Assembly: GCF_965203655.1 (NCBI RefSeq)
Contig: NZ_CBDBDD010000002.1
Location: 186,001-250,000 of the forward strand
DNA from: Poriferisodalis sp965203655
Lineage (GTDB): Bacteria; Actinomycetota; Acidimicrobiia; Acidimicrobiales; Poriferisodalaceae
DNA length: 64,000 bases
Direction: 5' to 3'
This document shows positions 43,138 to 51,233 of this stretch, in pieces. The position numbers and the translations under genes are program-made. The notes beneath the pieces were generated by a model. It saw only the letters and a program-made list of their open reading frames with translations. It did no database searches and was not told where the DNA came from. Each line of letters starts with the position of its first letter. Positions within the stretch are counted from its first letter, which is position 1.

Positions 43138-44033
43138 TGCTCGCCGTACGCGCCGGCGGCGACCCCGACGCGGACGCGCCGGAGCCCGCTGCGGGGACGC
43201 TCGACACGGGCGCCTTCGCGGTGGGCGTCGCCCGTTCGTGGGCACGAGCGGGCCGCGACGTGCTGGTGATCGACGCCGACGCGCACGGCACCGGCCTCGC
43301 CAGGCGCATCAGCGCGGCGACCCGGACTGGGGTGCCGGCCGCGCAGCGGGGCCTGCCGTCGCTGATCGCAGCACGCACCCCCCTCGACAAGCGCAGCGTG
43401 CCGGCCCACTGCTGGGCGCTGCCCGCCGACGGGAGCGGCTCGGTCTTGCTGCTGGGGGCACCCGGCCATCCCGCCGGCGCCCGCCGCTCGGCGGCGTGGC
43501 TGGCCGAACGCGCCGACGCGGTCGCCGCACTCGGCGGCCGGTGGGCGGTCATCGTGTCGATGCCCGGATCCGGCGCCGAGCCCTATGCGGCGCTGACGCG
43601 CGCAGCAGCGCTGCAGGTGACGCTGTCGCCTGCGGCGGGCACTGCGCCGCCCGGCGGGCTGCGCGGCGTGCTCGGTGCGTTCTGGCTGCGCTTCGATCCC
43701 GACCCGTTGACGCTGGTGTACGCCAGCGCAGGCGACACGGAGAGTCCGCGGCCGGCGAGCGCTGCTGCGGGATTGCCGGTCGTCGGCCGGCTCGGGCCGG
43801 TGAGCGAGTCGGCGCTGCTGGGCGGTCGTGCGAGGAGGCGGGACCGAGCCGCGCTCGACGCCCTGGGCGCCGCCTCGGGCCATCTGCGCCGTCGCGCAGA
43901 GCTCTCGGCCGGCCGGTCGCTGGACACAGCGAGCACCAACGGGCTGCCGTGGGCACACCGTCCTGCCGACAGCCCGCCGGAGCCGCCCCGCACCGACGTG
44001 TCGGCATCTGCGGCGACCGGAGCGCGGCGATGA
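43137..44033 (+). CDS. CpaE/MinD-like Tad protein with degenerate P-loop
   Basis: This 298-residue protein starts at ATG 43137. The fold is suggested by FAVGVARSWARAGRDVLVIDADAHGTGLARRI, which matches the second conserved strand of ParA/MinD proteins (VLxIDxD). The deviant Walker A (KGGxGKS) expected at the N-terminus is missing: the matching place reads LAVRAGGDPDADAPEPAAGT. It is therefore probably not an active ATPase, or is a scaffold version of TadZ/CpaE. The tail after residue 240 is low complexity. Its end overlaps cpaF by four bases (ATGA). Confidence 0.72.
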   Translation: MLAVRAGGDPDADAPEPAAGTLDTGAFAVGVARSWARAGRDVLVIDADAHGTGLARRISAATRTGVPAAQRGLPSLIAARTPLDKRSVPAHCWALPADGSGSVLLLGAPGHPAGARRSAAWLAERADAVAALGGRWAVIVSMPGSGAEPYAALTRAAALQVTLSPAAGTAPPGGLRGVLGAFWLRFDPDPLTLVYASAGDTESPRPASAAAGLPVVGRLGPVSESALLGGRARRRDRAALDALGAASGHLRRRAELSAGRSLDTASTNGLPWAHRPADSPPEPPRTDVSASAATGARR

Positions 44034-45313
44034 GCTTGGCGGCGGCGATCTGGGACGAGGTGCTGCCGCGGGTTCAGGAGCGCCGGCTGAGCACGGCCGA
44101 GCCGCTGCCGGCGGTGGCGGACGCATGCCGACAGATCGCCGAGGACATCACCCGGGCGCGGGAGGCCGAAGCGCTCGACGCACGCGGCGAGTCGCTGAGC
44201 GACGACGAGCTGTCGTGGCTGCGAAGCCGGCTCGAAGCACTGCTCGGCACTGGTCCGCTGGAGCGGTACCTGCGACGCGACGACGTGGAGAACATCTGGC
44301 TGTTCGGCCCCCACACAGGGGTGCTGGGCCTCGTCGGCGGCCGCCAGGAGGCCATCGGGGGGCTGTTCGCGGATGCCGAGGAGATGATCAGCTTCGTCGC
44401 GCACCTCGCCGTCACTCACGGCCAGACGGGCCGCCGATTCGACCAGTCGGCGCCGCTGCTGGATCTGCGGCTGCGCAGCGGCGAGCGGGTGTTCGCGGCG
44501 ATGGAGGTGTGCGGGCAGCCGTACCTGACCGTGCGGTGCCACCGCCACCGCATCGTGCGGCTCGACGATCTCGTCGCCGCAGGGTCGCTGACGCACGAGG
44601 CCGCAGAGTTCCTCGCCGCCGCGGTGCGGCCGCCTGCGCCCGCGAACGTGCTGATCTGCGGCGCGCTCGGCTCCGGCAAGACCACGCTGCTGCGCGCGCT
44701 GCTCGGCGAGATCGGCCCGACCGAGATCGTGTGCACCCTCGAGCAGACCTTCGAGCTGTTCCTGGGCGACACGCACCCCTACGTGTTCGCGGCCGAGACA
44801 CGCGAGCCCAACAGCGACGGCGAGGGCGAGATCGGCATGACCGAGCTCGCCCGCCGCTCGCTGCGCTCAGGCGCGGACCGGGTGATCGTCGGGGAGCTGC
44901 GCGGACCCGAAGCGGCGACGTTCCTGTCCGCATGCGGCACCGGCTCGGACGGCTCCATGGCCACCATCCACGCGTCGTCGCCCCGCCAAGCCCTCGCCCG
45001 CATCGTCCGCTACTGCCTCAGCTCGGGCCTCGCAGGAGCGCAGTCGGCGCTGATCCAAGAAGCAGCCGACGTGATCCATCTCGTCGTCCACATGGGCAGC
45101 GACCCGCGCACCGGGTTCCGGGGCATCCGCCAGATCACCGAGGTGCTCGGCGCTCCCGACGACCGGTTCGACGTCCACGACATCTTCGCCCGACCCAACC
45201 GCGCAGACCCGCTCATCATGACCGGCCGTCCGCGCAGCCCCGAGCTGGCCGAACGGCTCGCCGAAGGCGGCGCCGACACCGCCGCGTGGCCCAGCGAGTC
45301 TCGCCGGCCATGA
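44030..45313 (+). CDS. Tad pilus secretion ATPase CpaF/TadA
   Basis: This 427-residue protein from ATG 44030 is a type II/IV secretion ATPase. It shows Walker A GALGSGKTT (211-219), the Asp/His boxes around VCTLEQTFEL and LARRSLRSGADRVIVGELRGPEA (Walker B), and GSMATIHASSPRQALARI. The N-terminal domain (IWLFGPHTGVLGLVGG) is typical of CpaF. It powers Flp pilin assembly from the cytoplasm. It overlaps both neighbours by four bases. Confidence 0.95.
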   Translation: MSLAAAIWDEVLPRVQERRLSTAEPLPAVADACRQIAEDITRAREAEALDARGESLSDDELSWLRSRLEALLGTGPLERYLRRDDVENIWLFGPHTGVLGLVGGRQEAIGGLFADAEEMISFVAHLAVTHGQTGRRFDQSAPLLDLRLRSGERVFAAMEVCGQPYLTVRCHRHRIVRLDDLVAAGSLTHEAAEFLAAAVRPPAPANVLICGALGSGKTTLLRALLGEIGPTEIVCTLEQTFELFLGDTHPYVFAAETREPNSDGEGEIGMTELARRSLRSGADRVIVGELRGPEAATFLSACGTGSDGSMATIHASSPRQALARIVRYCLSSGLAGAQSALIQEAADVIHLVVHMGSDPRTGFRGIRQITEVLGAPDDRFDVHDIFARPNRADPLIMTGRPRSPELAERLAEGGADTAAWPSESRRP

Positions 45314-46257
45314 CCGGCGCTGTGTGGTTCGGGCTGCTGTTCGCAGCCGGCGCGGCAGTGACGGCGCTGGCCGGAACCGGCGTGATCGGGGGGCGGGCCC
45401 GTAGGCGGCATGATGCCTCCCCCGCGCCGGGCGGCGACGCGCAGCCTGAGTCCAGCGCCGCTGCCGCAGCGCATTCGGCGCGCAGCTCGCCGGTGCCTGC
45501 GAGGTCGGGACTGGGCCCTAGCCGGCGGTTGTGGATCATCCAGGGCGTGGCCGCGGCGTGCGGCGCCGCCGGGGGGTTCGCGGCGACGCGGCTGTGGGGC
45601 ATGGCAGTGCTCGCCGGGGGCCTCGGGCTGCTGCTGCCGCCGTTCGTCGCAGCGCCGGCCCAGCGGCGGCGCCATACCGCCGAGGCGGTGGCGTGGCAGA
45701 CCTGGACGCGTCAGATTGCCGAACTGGCCCGGTCCGGTGCGGGGCTCGGCGACGCTCTGGCCGCCAGCACCTCCCACGCCCCGCCCCAGATCGCCGACAC
45801 CGTCGCCCGAACAGCCCGCACTGCGCGCCTCGCCGGCCTCAGCGCGGCGACCGGCGAACTCGCCGCGGCCGGGCAGACCTGGGAACCCGAGGTTGCCGCG
45901 GGGCTGCGGGTCGCCGCGACCTCCGGCGGGTCGCTGGCGGGACCCTTGGGAGAGCTCGCCGGGCGCATCGGCGACATCGTCGCCCTGCACCGCACCCGCA
46001 CCGAAGCCGTCGTGCAGCTGTGGACGCAGACCATCGCGCTGCTGGCACTGGCCAGCGGCGTGATCACGCTCATGTACCGCAACAACCCCGCCTACTTCGA
46101 GCCCTACCGCACCCCCACCGGCCAAGCCGTGCTCATGCTCATCGCCTTCGTGCTGCTGGGCGCCACCGCATTCCTGGTGCGCCATTCAGTCGTGCGCGCT
46201 GACCCGTCGGTCCTGGTCGATCCCAAACGGCGCGGGCGCGCCCGGGAACCGCTGTGA
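45310..46257 (+). CDS. Tad pilus inner-membrane platform protein TadB
   Basis: This 315-residue protein from ATG 45310 has N-terminal helices (VWFGLLFAAGAAVTALAGTG, then LWGMAVLAGGLGLLLPPFV). A T2SS-F domain follows (WQTWTRQIAELARSGAGLGDALAASTSHAP), and two C-terminal helices (TQTIALLALASGVITLMY; LMLIAFVLLGATAFLV). It forms the platform with TadC. It overlaps cpaF upstream and the next gene downstream by four bases each. Confidence 0.88.
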   Translation: MTGAVWFGLLFAAGAAVTALAGTGVIGGRARRRHDASPAPGGDAQPESSAAAAAHSARSSPVPARSGLGPSRRLWIIQGVAAACGAAGGFAATRLWGMAVLAGGLGLLLPPFVAAPAQRRRHTAEAVAWQTWTRQIAELARSGAGLGDALAASTSHAPPQIADTVARTARTARLAGLSAATGELAAAGQTWEPEVAAGLRVAATSGGSLAGPLGELAGRIGDIVALHRTRTEAVVQLWTQTIALLALASGVITLMYRNNPAYFEPYRTPTGQAVLMLIAFVLLGATAFLVRHSVVRADPSVLVDPKRRGRAREPL

Positions 46258-47078
46258 GCACGACCGCGTTGGTACTGCTCGCTGCAGGCGTCTTCACGGC
46301 AGGCGCCGCTCTCGCCATCGCGGCTGTTGCTGCCCCGCGGGAGCGTCCGGCGCGGCGGCGCACCGCGGAGGCGATGCTGGGGCTGCTGCCCCAGCCGAGG
46401 CAGAGCCGCCGGGCCGACCTGCGGCTTGCCGGGGTCACGCCGCGCATCTATGCGGCGCAGCGTGCGGCTGGTCTCGTCGGCGGCCTAGTCGTCGGTGCTG
46501 TTGCTGCAGCCCTGTGGACCGCCACGCCGGTCGCCGCAGTGCTCGCCGTGGCATTGGTCACGGTCGCGGGATGGCAGTTGCCGGCCCAGAGCGTCCGCGA
46601 TGCCGCCCGCCGCGCCCGGGCCGAACTCGACCAAGTCGTGCGGCTGTGGATCGTGCTCGCCGCTCAGCAGGTCAGCGCCGGCACAGACCCCCACACAGCG
46701 ATGCTGACCGCCGCAGAAGCCGGCCGCCGAGCCGGATGGAAACTGCTGCACCGGCACCTGCAGCGAGCCCAGAACGAGCGCCGCCCTGCCGCCGAAGGCC
46801 TCGCCGACCTCGTCGAGCGGTACAGCCTCACAAGCCTCACCGCCGCAGTCGGCGCCTTCGAACTCGCCGCGCGCCGCGGCACCCGCATGGCCGACGCCGT
46901 GCTCGCCGCAGCCGACAACCTGTGGCGCGACACCCTCGGGCGCGAACGCGAAGCCGCCGAACGGCGCAACCAGATCATCGTGCTGCCCGCCACCGCAGTC
47001 GCGCTGGCGCTCGCAGCCATCCTGATCTACCCGCCGTTCGTGTCGCTCACCGGCGGCATCATCACCCAGGCCCCCTGA
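46254..47078 (+). CDS. Tad pilus inner-membrane platform protein TadC
   Basis: This 274-residue protein starts at GTG 46254, overlapping the tadB stop. It has two N-terminal helices, a T2SS-F domain (LDQVVRLWIVLAAQQVSAGTDPHTAM, then RGTRMADAVLAAADNLWRDTL) and a final helix (IIVLPATAVALALAAILIYP). It pairs with TadB in the secretion platform. Confidence 0.88.
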   Translation: MSTTALVLLAAGVFTAGAALAIAAVAAPRERPARRRTAEAMLGLLPQPRQSRRADLRLAGVTPRIYAAQRAAGLVGGLVVGAVAAALWTATPVAAVLAVALVTVAGWQLPAQSVRDAARRARAELDQVVRLWIVLAAQQVSAGTDPHTAMLTAAEAGRRAGWKLLHRHLQRAQNERRPAAEGLADLVERYSLTSLTAAVGAFELAARRGTRMADAVLAAADNLWRDTLGREREAAERRNQIIVLPATAVALALAAILIYPPFVSLTGGIITQAP

Positions 47079-47081
47079 ACG

Positions 47082-47615
47082 ATGCCGCGCCACGACCTCG
47101 CCGGGCTCGCGACCCTCGAATGGCTGCTCGTCATCGCCGCCGCCGGCGGCTTCGCCGCCGCGATGACGGTCGCCTTCCAGCACCTCCTCGACGAAAGCGC
47201 CCGCACCCCCGTCGACGCCGGCGGACGCCTCATCGACGCCGGCATCGACGCTGCCCGCATCTCCGACGAAGCGACCGCCCCGCAGATCGTCGCCGAGACC
47301 TCCGCCGACGACACCGCGCTGGCCGACGCACGAGCAGCCCTGGCGACGCTCGAGCGCCACTGCGAAGACCTCCCATCGGCCTACCCCGACACGCTCGCCG
47401 CAGCCAGCTGGACCTGGAACACGGTCCCCATCGTCATCGCTCCCCCGCCGCCGACCACGGCGCCCACCACCGAGCCGACACCCACGACGGCACCCGACCC
47501 AACAGCCCCGACCACCGTGACGCTCGCGCCTGGCCCCACGACCACGCTCGTTCCCGGCGATGCGCCGCAGACCAGCGGACGCTGGGTGTGCCAGATCAGC
47601 CGCCCGCCCCGATGA
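47082..47615 (+). CDS. Flp-type pilin-like protein with Pro/Thr-rich tail
   Basis: This 177-residue protein starts 3 bases after tadC. The prepilin-type site is G8 followed by LATLEWLLVIAAAGGFAAAM, with Glu at +5 and a hydrophobic helix. The rest is Ala/Asp-rich, then a Pro/Thr tract (TTAPTTEPTPTTAPDPTAPTT) that looks like a flexible, possibly glycosylated stalk, and a final CQISRPPR. It is longer than a classical Flp pilin, so it may be a minor pilin or pseudopilin. Confidence 0.75.
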   Translation: MPRHDLAGLATLEWLLVIAAAGGFAAAMTVAFQHLLDESARTPVDAGGRLIDAGIDAARISDEATAPQIVAETSADDTALADARAALATLERHCEDLPSAYPDTLAAASWTWNTVPIVIAPPPPTTAPTTEPTPTTAPDPTAPTTVTLAPGPTTTLVPGDAPQTSGRWVCQISRPPR

Positions 47616-47622
47616 ACGCCGA

Positions 47623-48192
47623 TCAGCACTCAGGCAGGCCGGCGGGCACCACAGGCAGCCCGCCGCTGAGATCGGCCGCGTCCTGTGCACCGGGGGCGTT
47701 CGCATCAGGCAGCGGAGACAGCACCGCCGGCCCGGCTGCTGCCGCGTGCACCCGGTCGAGCCTGCCGGGCCACAGGGCGCTGAAGGGGCCGACCACCTCG
47801 CCCGACACCTCCACCCGCACCCATCCCGGAGCACCCGGACCGGGCCGCAGGCCCGCGTCGGCGCCGCTGTGGCACCAATCGCTGCTGACCGTCACCGCTT
47901 CGGGAGTCCACCAACGCCACCCGTCGGGGCTCGCCCCTGCCGCGTGCGCCGCGGCGTCGTTCGCAGCCGCCGACATCGACGACACACCAGGATGCGGATC
48001 GGCACCGGCGTACACGCTGCCGTCGTCTGCATGCGCCAGCCCTGCGTCGCCGACCGCGGCCCACGCCGCACGCAAGCCCGCGGACGCCGCGGCCTCGGCC
48101 TGCGCCCGGGCGCCCGTCACCAAGAACGCGTGCGCCGCGAGGATCAGCAGCAGCACGATGATCCCGGGCCACAGGATCAGCAACGGCAGCAC
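47623..48192 (-). CDS. TadE-like protein encoded on the opposite strand
   Basis: From GTG 48192, preceded by GAGGAG, this is a 189-residue protein. It starts with a hydrophobic helix (LPLLILWPGIIVLLLILAAHAFLVTGARAQAEAAASAG), typical of TadE/TadG-like minor pilins, followed by an Ala/Gly-rich secreted part. No earlier start codon in this frame is plausible, although the upstream codons read REERGE, which is the usual TadE context. The gene is inverted inside the plus-strand Tad run: it converges on the pilin at 47082-47615 (7 bp between stops) and diverges from 48232. The opposite strand shows no better coding pattern here. Confidence 0.68.
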   Translation of the reverse strand: MLPLLILWPGIIVLLLILAAHAFLVTGARAQAEAAASAGLRAAWAAVGDAGLAHADDGSVYAGADPHPGVSSMSAAANDAAAHAAGASPDGWRWWTPEAVTVSSDWCHSGADAGLRPGPGAPGWVRVEVSGEVVGPFSALWPGRLDRVHAAAAGPAVLSPLPDANAPGAQDAADLSGGLPVVPAGLPEC

Positions 48193-48231
48193 CTCGCCAC
48201 GCTCCTCGCGCCCGACAGCAGCAGGCCGCTC

Positions 48232-48984
48232 GTGAGCGCCCGTGCCCGGCCGTCGGCTGAGCCGCCGCCGCCGCGCAGCGACGAGACCGGCGGCGCCGTG
48301 ACCTTGCTGGTGATCCTGATGGCGCCCGTCTTCGTGCTCGCAGCCGTGACCGCCGCCGCTGTGCCGCAAAGGATCGCAGCGCAGGCCTCCGCAGACAGCG
48401 CAGCCGCCAATCTCGCCTCGCTCGCAGCCGGGTGGCGCGACGCCCAAGGCCGCGACCACGGCGGCATCAGCTGGTTCCCGCCCGAGTGCGGCCCTGCCCC
48501 CGGCCGCGCCGCGGACGGGGCCGCCGACGCGCTCGACGCAGACCTGCAGCGCGCCTGCGAGACCCTCGCGCGGTCGCTGCTCGCCGGCCTGGGCGCCCGC
48601 GGCTTCGACGAATCCGCCATCGCGGGCTTCTACAGCAGCGCCTACACGGCATCGGCCGCCTCGACGGCGCTCAGCGACACTCATCGGGCCAGTCTGCCCT
48701 GCCGCGCAGGCGGCCGAGCCGTGATCGCCGACGCCGCCCATGTCGCCCTCGCAGCCGACTGGGGCACCCGCGACTGGGCCACAGCCCGCGTGTGGCCGGA
48801 CGGCATCACCATCCGCAGCGAAGCAATCGGGCGCATCACGCTGCCAGCGGGCGACGACAGCGCCGAGCCGCCCGACTGCGGCGCACTGTTCGACACGGTG
48901 CAGCACGAAGGACTGCCGCGGCTCGGCGACGAAGCGCTGTCGTTCGCCGAAACGCTCCCCACACGCACGGCGTTCGGCAACTAG
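48232..48984 (+). CDS. TadG/TadE-like membrane-anchored pilus protein
   Basis: This 250-residue protein from GTG 48232 has a Pro/Arg-rich N-terminus, then DETGGAVTLLVILMAPVFVLAAVTAAAV, which fits the Tad-type signal and helix. A secreted domain with several Cys (PPECGPAPG, RACETLA, LPCRAGG, PPDCGALF) and VALAADWGTRDWATARVWPDG follows. It is probably exported by the Tad machine or is a minor pilin. It is divergent from the inverted TadE-like gene 40 bases away and 8 bases upstream of the next gene. Confidence 0.72.
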   Translation: MSARARPSAEPPPPRSDETGGAVTLLVILMAPVFVLAAVTAAAVPQRIAAQASADSAAANLASLAAGWRDAQGRDHGGISWFPPECGPAPGRAADGAADALDADLQRACETLARSLLAGLGARGFDESAIAGFYSSAYTASAASTALSDTHRASLPCRAGGRAVIADAAHVALAADWGTRDWATARVWPDGITIRSEAIGRITLPAGDDSAEPPDCGALFDTVQHEGLPRLGDEALSFAETLPTRTAFGN

Positions 48985-48992
48985 GGGCGCCC

Positions 48993-49550
48993 ATGCGATG
49001 CACAGCACGCGACGAACGCGGATCCACCGCCTCGCTCGAGCTGATGGCGCTCACGCCGATGCTCGCGCTGGGGGTGCTGTTCATTTTGTGGGCAGGCCAG
49101 GGCGCCCGCGCCGAACTCGTCGCCAGCCTCGCCGCGCAGGAAGCAGCCGTCGCCGCTGCAGTGTGCTGCGCCGACAGCCGCGCGACCCATCCCGGCGGCT
49201 TCGACCACGCCCAGCGACGCGAACTCACCGCAGAAGCAGTGCTGGGCACCCGGCCGGGGCTGGACCTCCTCTGCGCGAACGGACCGCGGCCCGCCCCCGG
49301 CACCGCCGGGTTCGTCACCGAAGCCCATGTCGACCTCGAGCAAGCCCGCTCGGCTGCCGAGCACGCCCAGCGGGTCCTCGTCGTGACCACCCACGTCACC
49401 TGCGAAGCCGACGGCGCCGTCGCCCCCATACGCGGCCTGTTCGCGAGCAGCACAGTGCACGGGCACGGCGCCCACGTCATCGTCCGCGCCGGCACGCGGG
49501 CGCCGGTCGAGAACACACCCGGCGACCTCGGCGAGAGCGAGCAGCAATGA
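48993..49550 (+). CDS. TadE-like minor pilin
   Basis: This 185-residue protein from ATG 48993 has the TadE signature DERGSTASLELMALTPMLALGVLFILWAG split around a prepilin-type Gly, with Glu in the helix start. An Ala-rich helical part with CC (VCCADSRAT) and a mixed C-terminal domain follow. It overlaps the prepilin peptidase gene by four bases (ATGA), so its processing enzyme is probably translated in step. Confidence 0.8.
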   Translation: MRCTARDERGSTASLELMALTPMLALGVLFILWAGQGARAELVASLAAQEAAVAAAVCCADSRATHPGGFDHAQRRELTAEAVLGTRPGLDLLCANGPRPAPGTAGFVTEAHVDLEQARSAAEHAQRVLVVTTHVTCEADGAVAPIRGLFASSTVHGHGAHVIVRAGTRAPVENTPGDLGESEQQ

Positions 49551-50032
49551 GCGCCGCTGCGGGCGTCTGGGCCTCCGTGGGCACGTGGGCGCTGCTCGGC
49601 GCGCACGCGTCATGGACCGATCTGCGCCACGCTGTCATCAGCCGGCGGGCCTGCTGGGCCGCGGGCATCGCCATCGCTGCGCTGCTGGGCGCTTCGGCGC
49701 TCGCGCTCAGCGACCCCCGCCGCTGCCTCTCCACGTTCGCCGGCGCCTTCGCCGTCGGCGCGCTCACCGAGGTCGTCTACCGCACCCGGCCCGGCGCGAT
49801 CGGCTACGGAGACATCCGCCTCATCATCGTCAACAGCCTCCTGCTCAGCTGGTGGGGACCGGCGTGGCCATGGTGGGGCCTCGCCGCCGGCACCGCCGCC
49901 GCGGTGCCCCAAGCACTCGCCGCCACGCTGCGCCGCGGACGCGGCACCGCAGTGCGCTGCGCACCCGCGCTCACTTTCGGCGCCGGGCTCGTCCTCACCG
50001 CCCGCCTCAGCGCCGTCGGACCGCTCCCATGA
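49547..50032 (+). CDS. A24-family prepilin peptidase (TadV/CpaA type)
   Basis: This 161-residue multi-spanning protein from ATG 49547 has the two catalytic Asp motifs of A24 peptidases: WTDLRHAVISRR (Asp25) and GYGDIRL (Asp89). It lacks the N-terminal methylase domain, as expected for Tad-type enzymes. It cleaves the leaders of Flp and TadE-like proteins at the membrane. It is the last gene of the overlapping Tad run and precedes the main pilin by 109 bases. Confidence 0.85.
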   Translation: MSAAAGVWASVGTWALLGAHASWTDLRHAVISRRACWAAGIAIAALLGASALALSDPRRCLSTFAGAFAVGALTEVVYRTRPGAIGYGDIRLIIVNSLLLSWWGPAWPWWGLAAGTAAAVPQALAATLRRGRGTAVRCAPALTFGAGLVLTARLSAVGPLP

Positions 50033-50141
50033 CCCGCGTCCGCGGCCAGCGAGCAGCGCGCCCGCCCGAGCAACCCACCGACCTGTCCGTCCCCCCACCA
50101 ACCCACATCACAGCCGACCCACACAGCAAAGGAACACTCAC

Positions 50142-50675
50142 ATGAGCACATACACGACAACCCAGCCGACCGCCCATCCGGAGGACTCCCCGACCGCACC
50201 CGACCAGGCCACGGATCCGTCGCGTCGTGCCGGGCGCCGCAGCCGCAGGAACAAAGCCGGCCTCACCACGCTGGAATGGCTGCTCATCGTGGCTGCCGTC
50301 GCCGGACTCGCCGCGCTGGCGGTCGTGCTCGTCCAGAACGTCGTCGACGACACCGCCGAACAGCTCGGCGGCGCCAGCGCACGCGCCACCGCAGCCAACG
50401 TCGCCGCCGACACAGTCATCCGCGAAGCACGCACGGCCGATGTCAACGACGCCCGCTTCAACACATGGCAGAGATGGGAGCTGTACTTCACCGCCCGCTG
50501 CGAACGCCTCGAAATCCTCTACAGCGACACCAACCTCGATGTCGACGCCACCTTCAAACGACCCGCCAACAAGAACCCTGGGGATGCCACAGACGCAGCC
50601 GCCCTCACCAGCGCCGACAAGAAGGACCCGGGCACCAACAAGCCCCAAGCAAAATGCGAGCGCAAGAGTTCCTGA
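50142..50675 (+). CDS. Flp-type pilin-like protein
   Basis: This 177-residue protein starts at ATG 50142 after AAAGGA. A 40-residue polar, Arg-ending N-terminus precedes the prepilin site (RNKAG, then LTTLEWLLIVAAVAGLAALAVVLVQN) with Glu at +5. The C-terminal region is charged, with two Cys (TARCERLEI and AKCERKSS). It has its own ribosome site and a separate spacing from the Tad run, which fits a major, strongly expressed subunit. Confidence 0.78.
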   Translation: MSTYTTTQPTAHPEDSPTAPDQATDPSRRAGRRSRRNKAGLTTLEWLLIVAAVAGLAALAVVLVQNVVDDTAEQLGGASARATAANVAADTVIREARTADVNDARFNTWQRWELYFTARCERLEILYSDTNLDVDATFKRPANKNPGDATDAAALTSADKKDPGTNKPQAKCERKSS

Positions 50676-50703
50676 CGCTCTGACCCGGCACGCTGAACCC
50701 GCA

Positions 50704-50728
50704 CATCGTCGGCACCGCGCCGCCGATG
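50704..50728. terminator. Stem-loop between convergent pilin-like genes
   Basis: CATCGTCGGC pairs with GCCGCCGATG (one mismatch) across a 5-base loop. It lies between the stop at 50675 and the opposing stop at 50757. There is no U-tract, as is common in high-GC actinobacteria. Confidence 0.45.
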
Positions 50729-50756
50729 CCGGCCCAGGGGCGCCTGCCGATGACGT

Positions 50757-51233
50757 TCACTCGGTCTGGCGCATCGCCGACCCCTCGGAACCGGCGGGCG
50801 CCGCCGGGAGGGAGCCGAAACGCTCCCGTTCCCCACGCACGTTGCGCAGGCTGCACACCGGCAGCTTGTGTACCTCGTACCAGCCGCCCCCGGAGTCGAG
50901 CACACCCGGCTTCCAGAACGGCAGCGCCTCAGTGTCCGCATACGTGATCCCGAGACGGGCGCAGCGCTCCCCGTAGCGCCGGTTCAGCGAATCGGCCTCG
51001 AACTGACTGGTCGGATGGTGCGCCCGCCACTCCCGCGTCAACGAATCCGCATGGATCCGAGCCGCCCGGAAACGCGCACTGAAACTCCCCGCATCCACAC
51101 CCACATCACGCACCACCGACCCCACCGCAACCACCGCAGAAGCCGTGAACGCCGCCACAGCAGCCGTCAACAACAGCCACCCCAACGTCGACAGACCGCT
51201 GCTGGACCGCCGGGTAGCGACGAGGTTGGGCAT
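50757..51233 (-). CDS. Pilin-like protein coupled to the riboflavin operon
   Basis: From ATG 51233, overlapping the ribBA stop (TGATG), this is a 158-residue protein. It has a prepilin-like N-terminus, RRSSSG then LSTLGWLLLTAAVAAFTASAVVAV, but the +5 Glu of pilins is Gly here. The mature part carries two Cys (ERCARLGI and LPVCSLRNV), placed much like those of the pilin at 50142-50675, which it also resembles in layout (ARxHADSLTREWR). It may be a pseudopilin or a pilin duplicate losing its assembly motif. Its start codon ties its expression to ribBA. Confidence 0.68.
   Translation of the reverse strand: MPNLVATRRSSSGLSTLGWLLLTAAVAAFTASAVVAVGSVVRDVGVDAGSFSARFRAARIHADSLTREWRAHHPTSQFEADSLNRRYGERCARLGITYADTEALPFWKPGVLDSGGGWYEVHKLPVCSLRNVRGERERFGSLPAAPAGSEGSAMRQTE

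Noticed and set aside
47560..48230. Plus-strand gene continuous through 47560-48984
   Set aside because: The part before 48232 is Arg/Pro-rich shadow sequence, while the minus strand has a TadE-type helix and a ribosome site.
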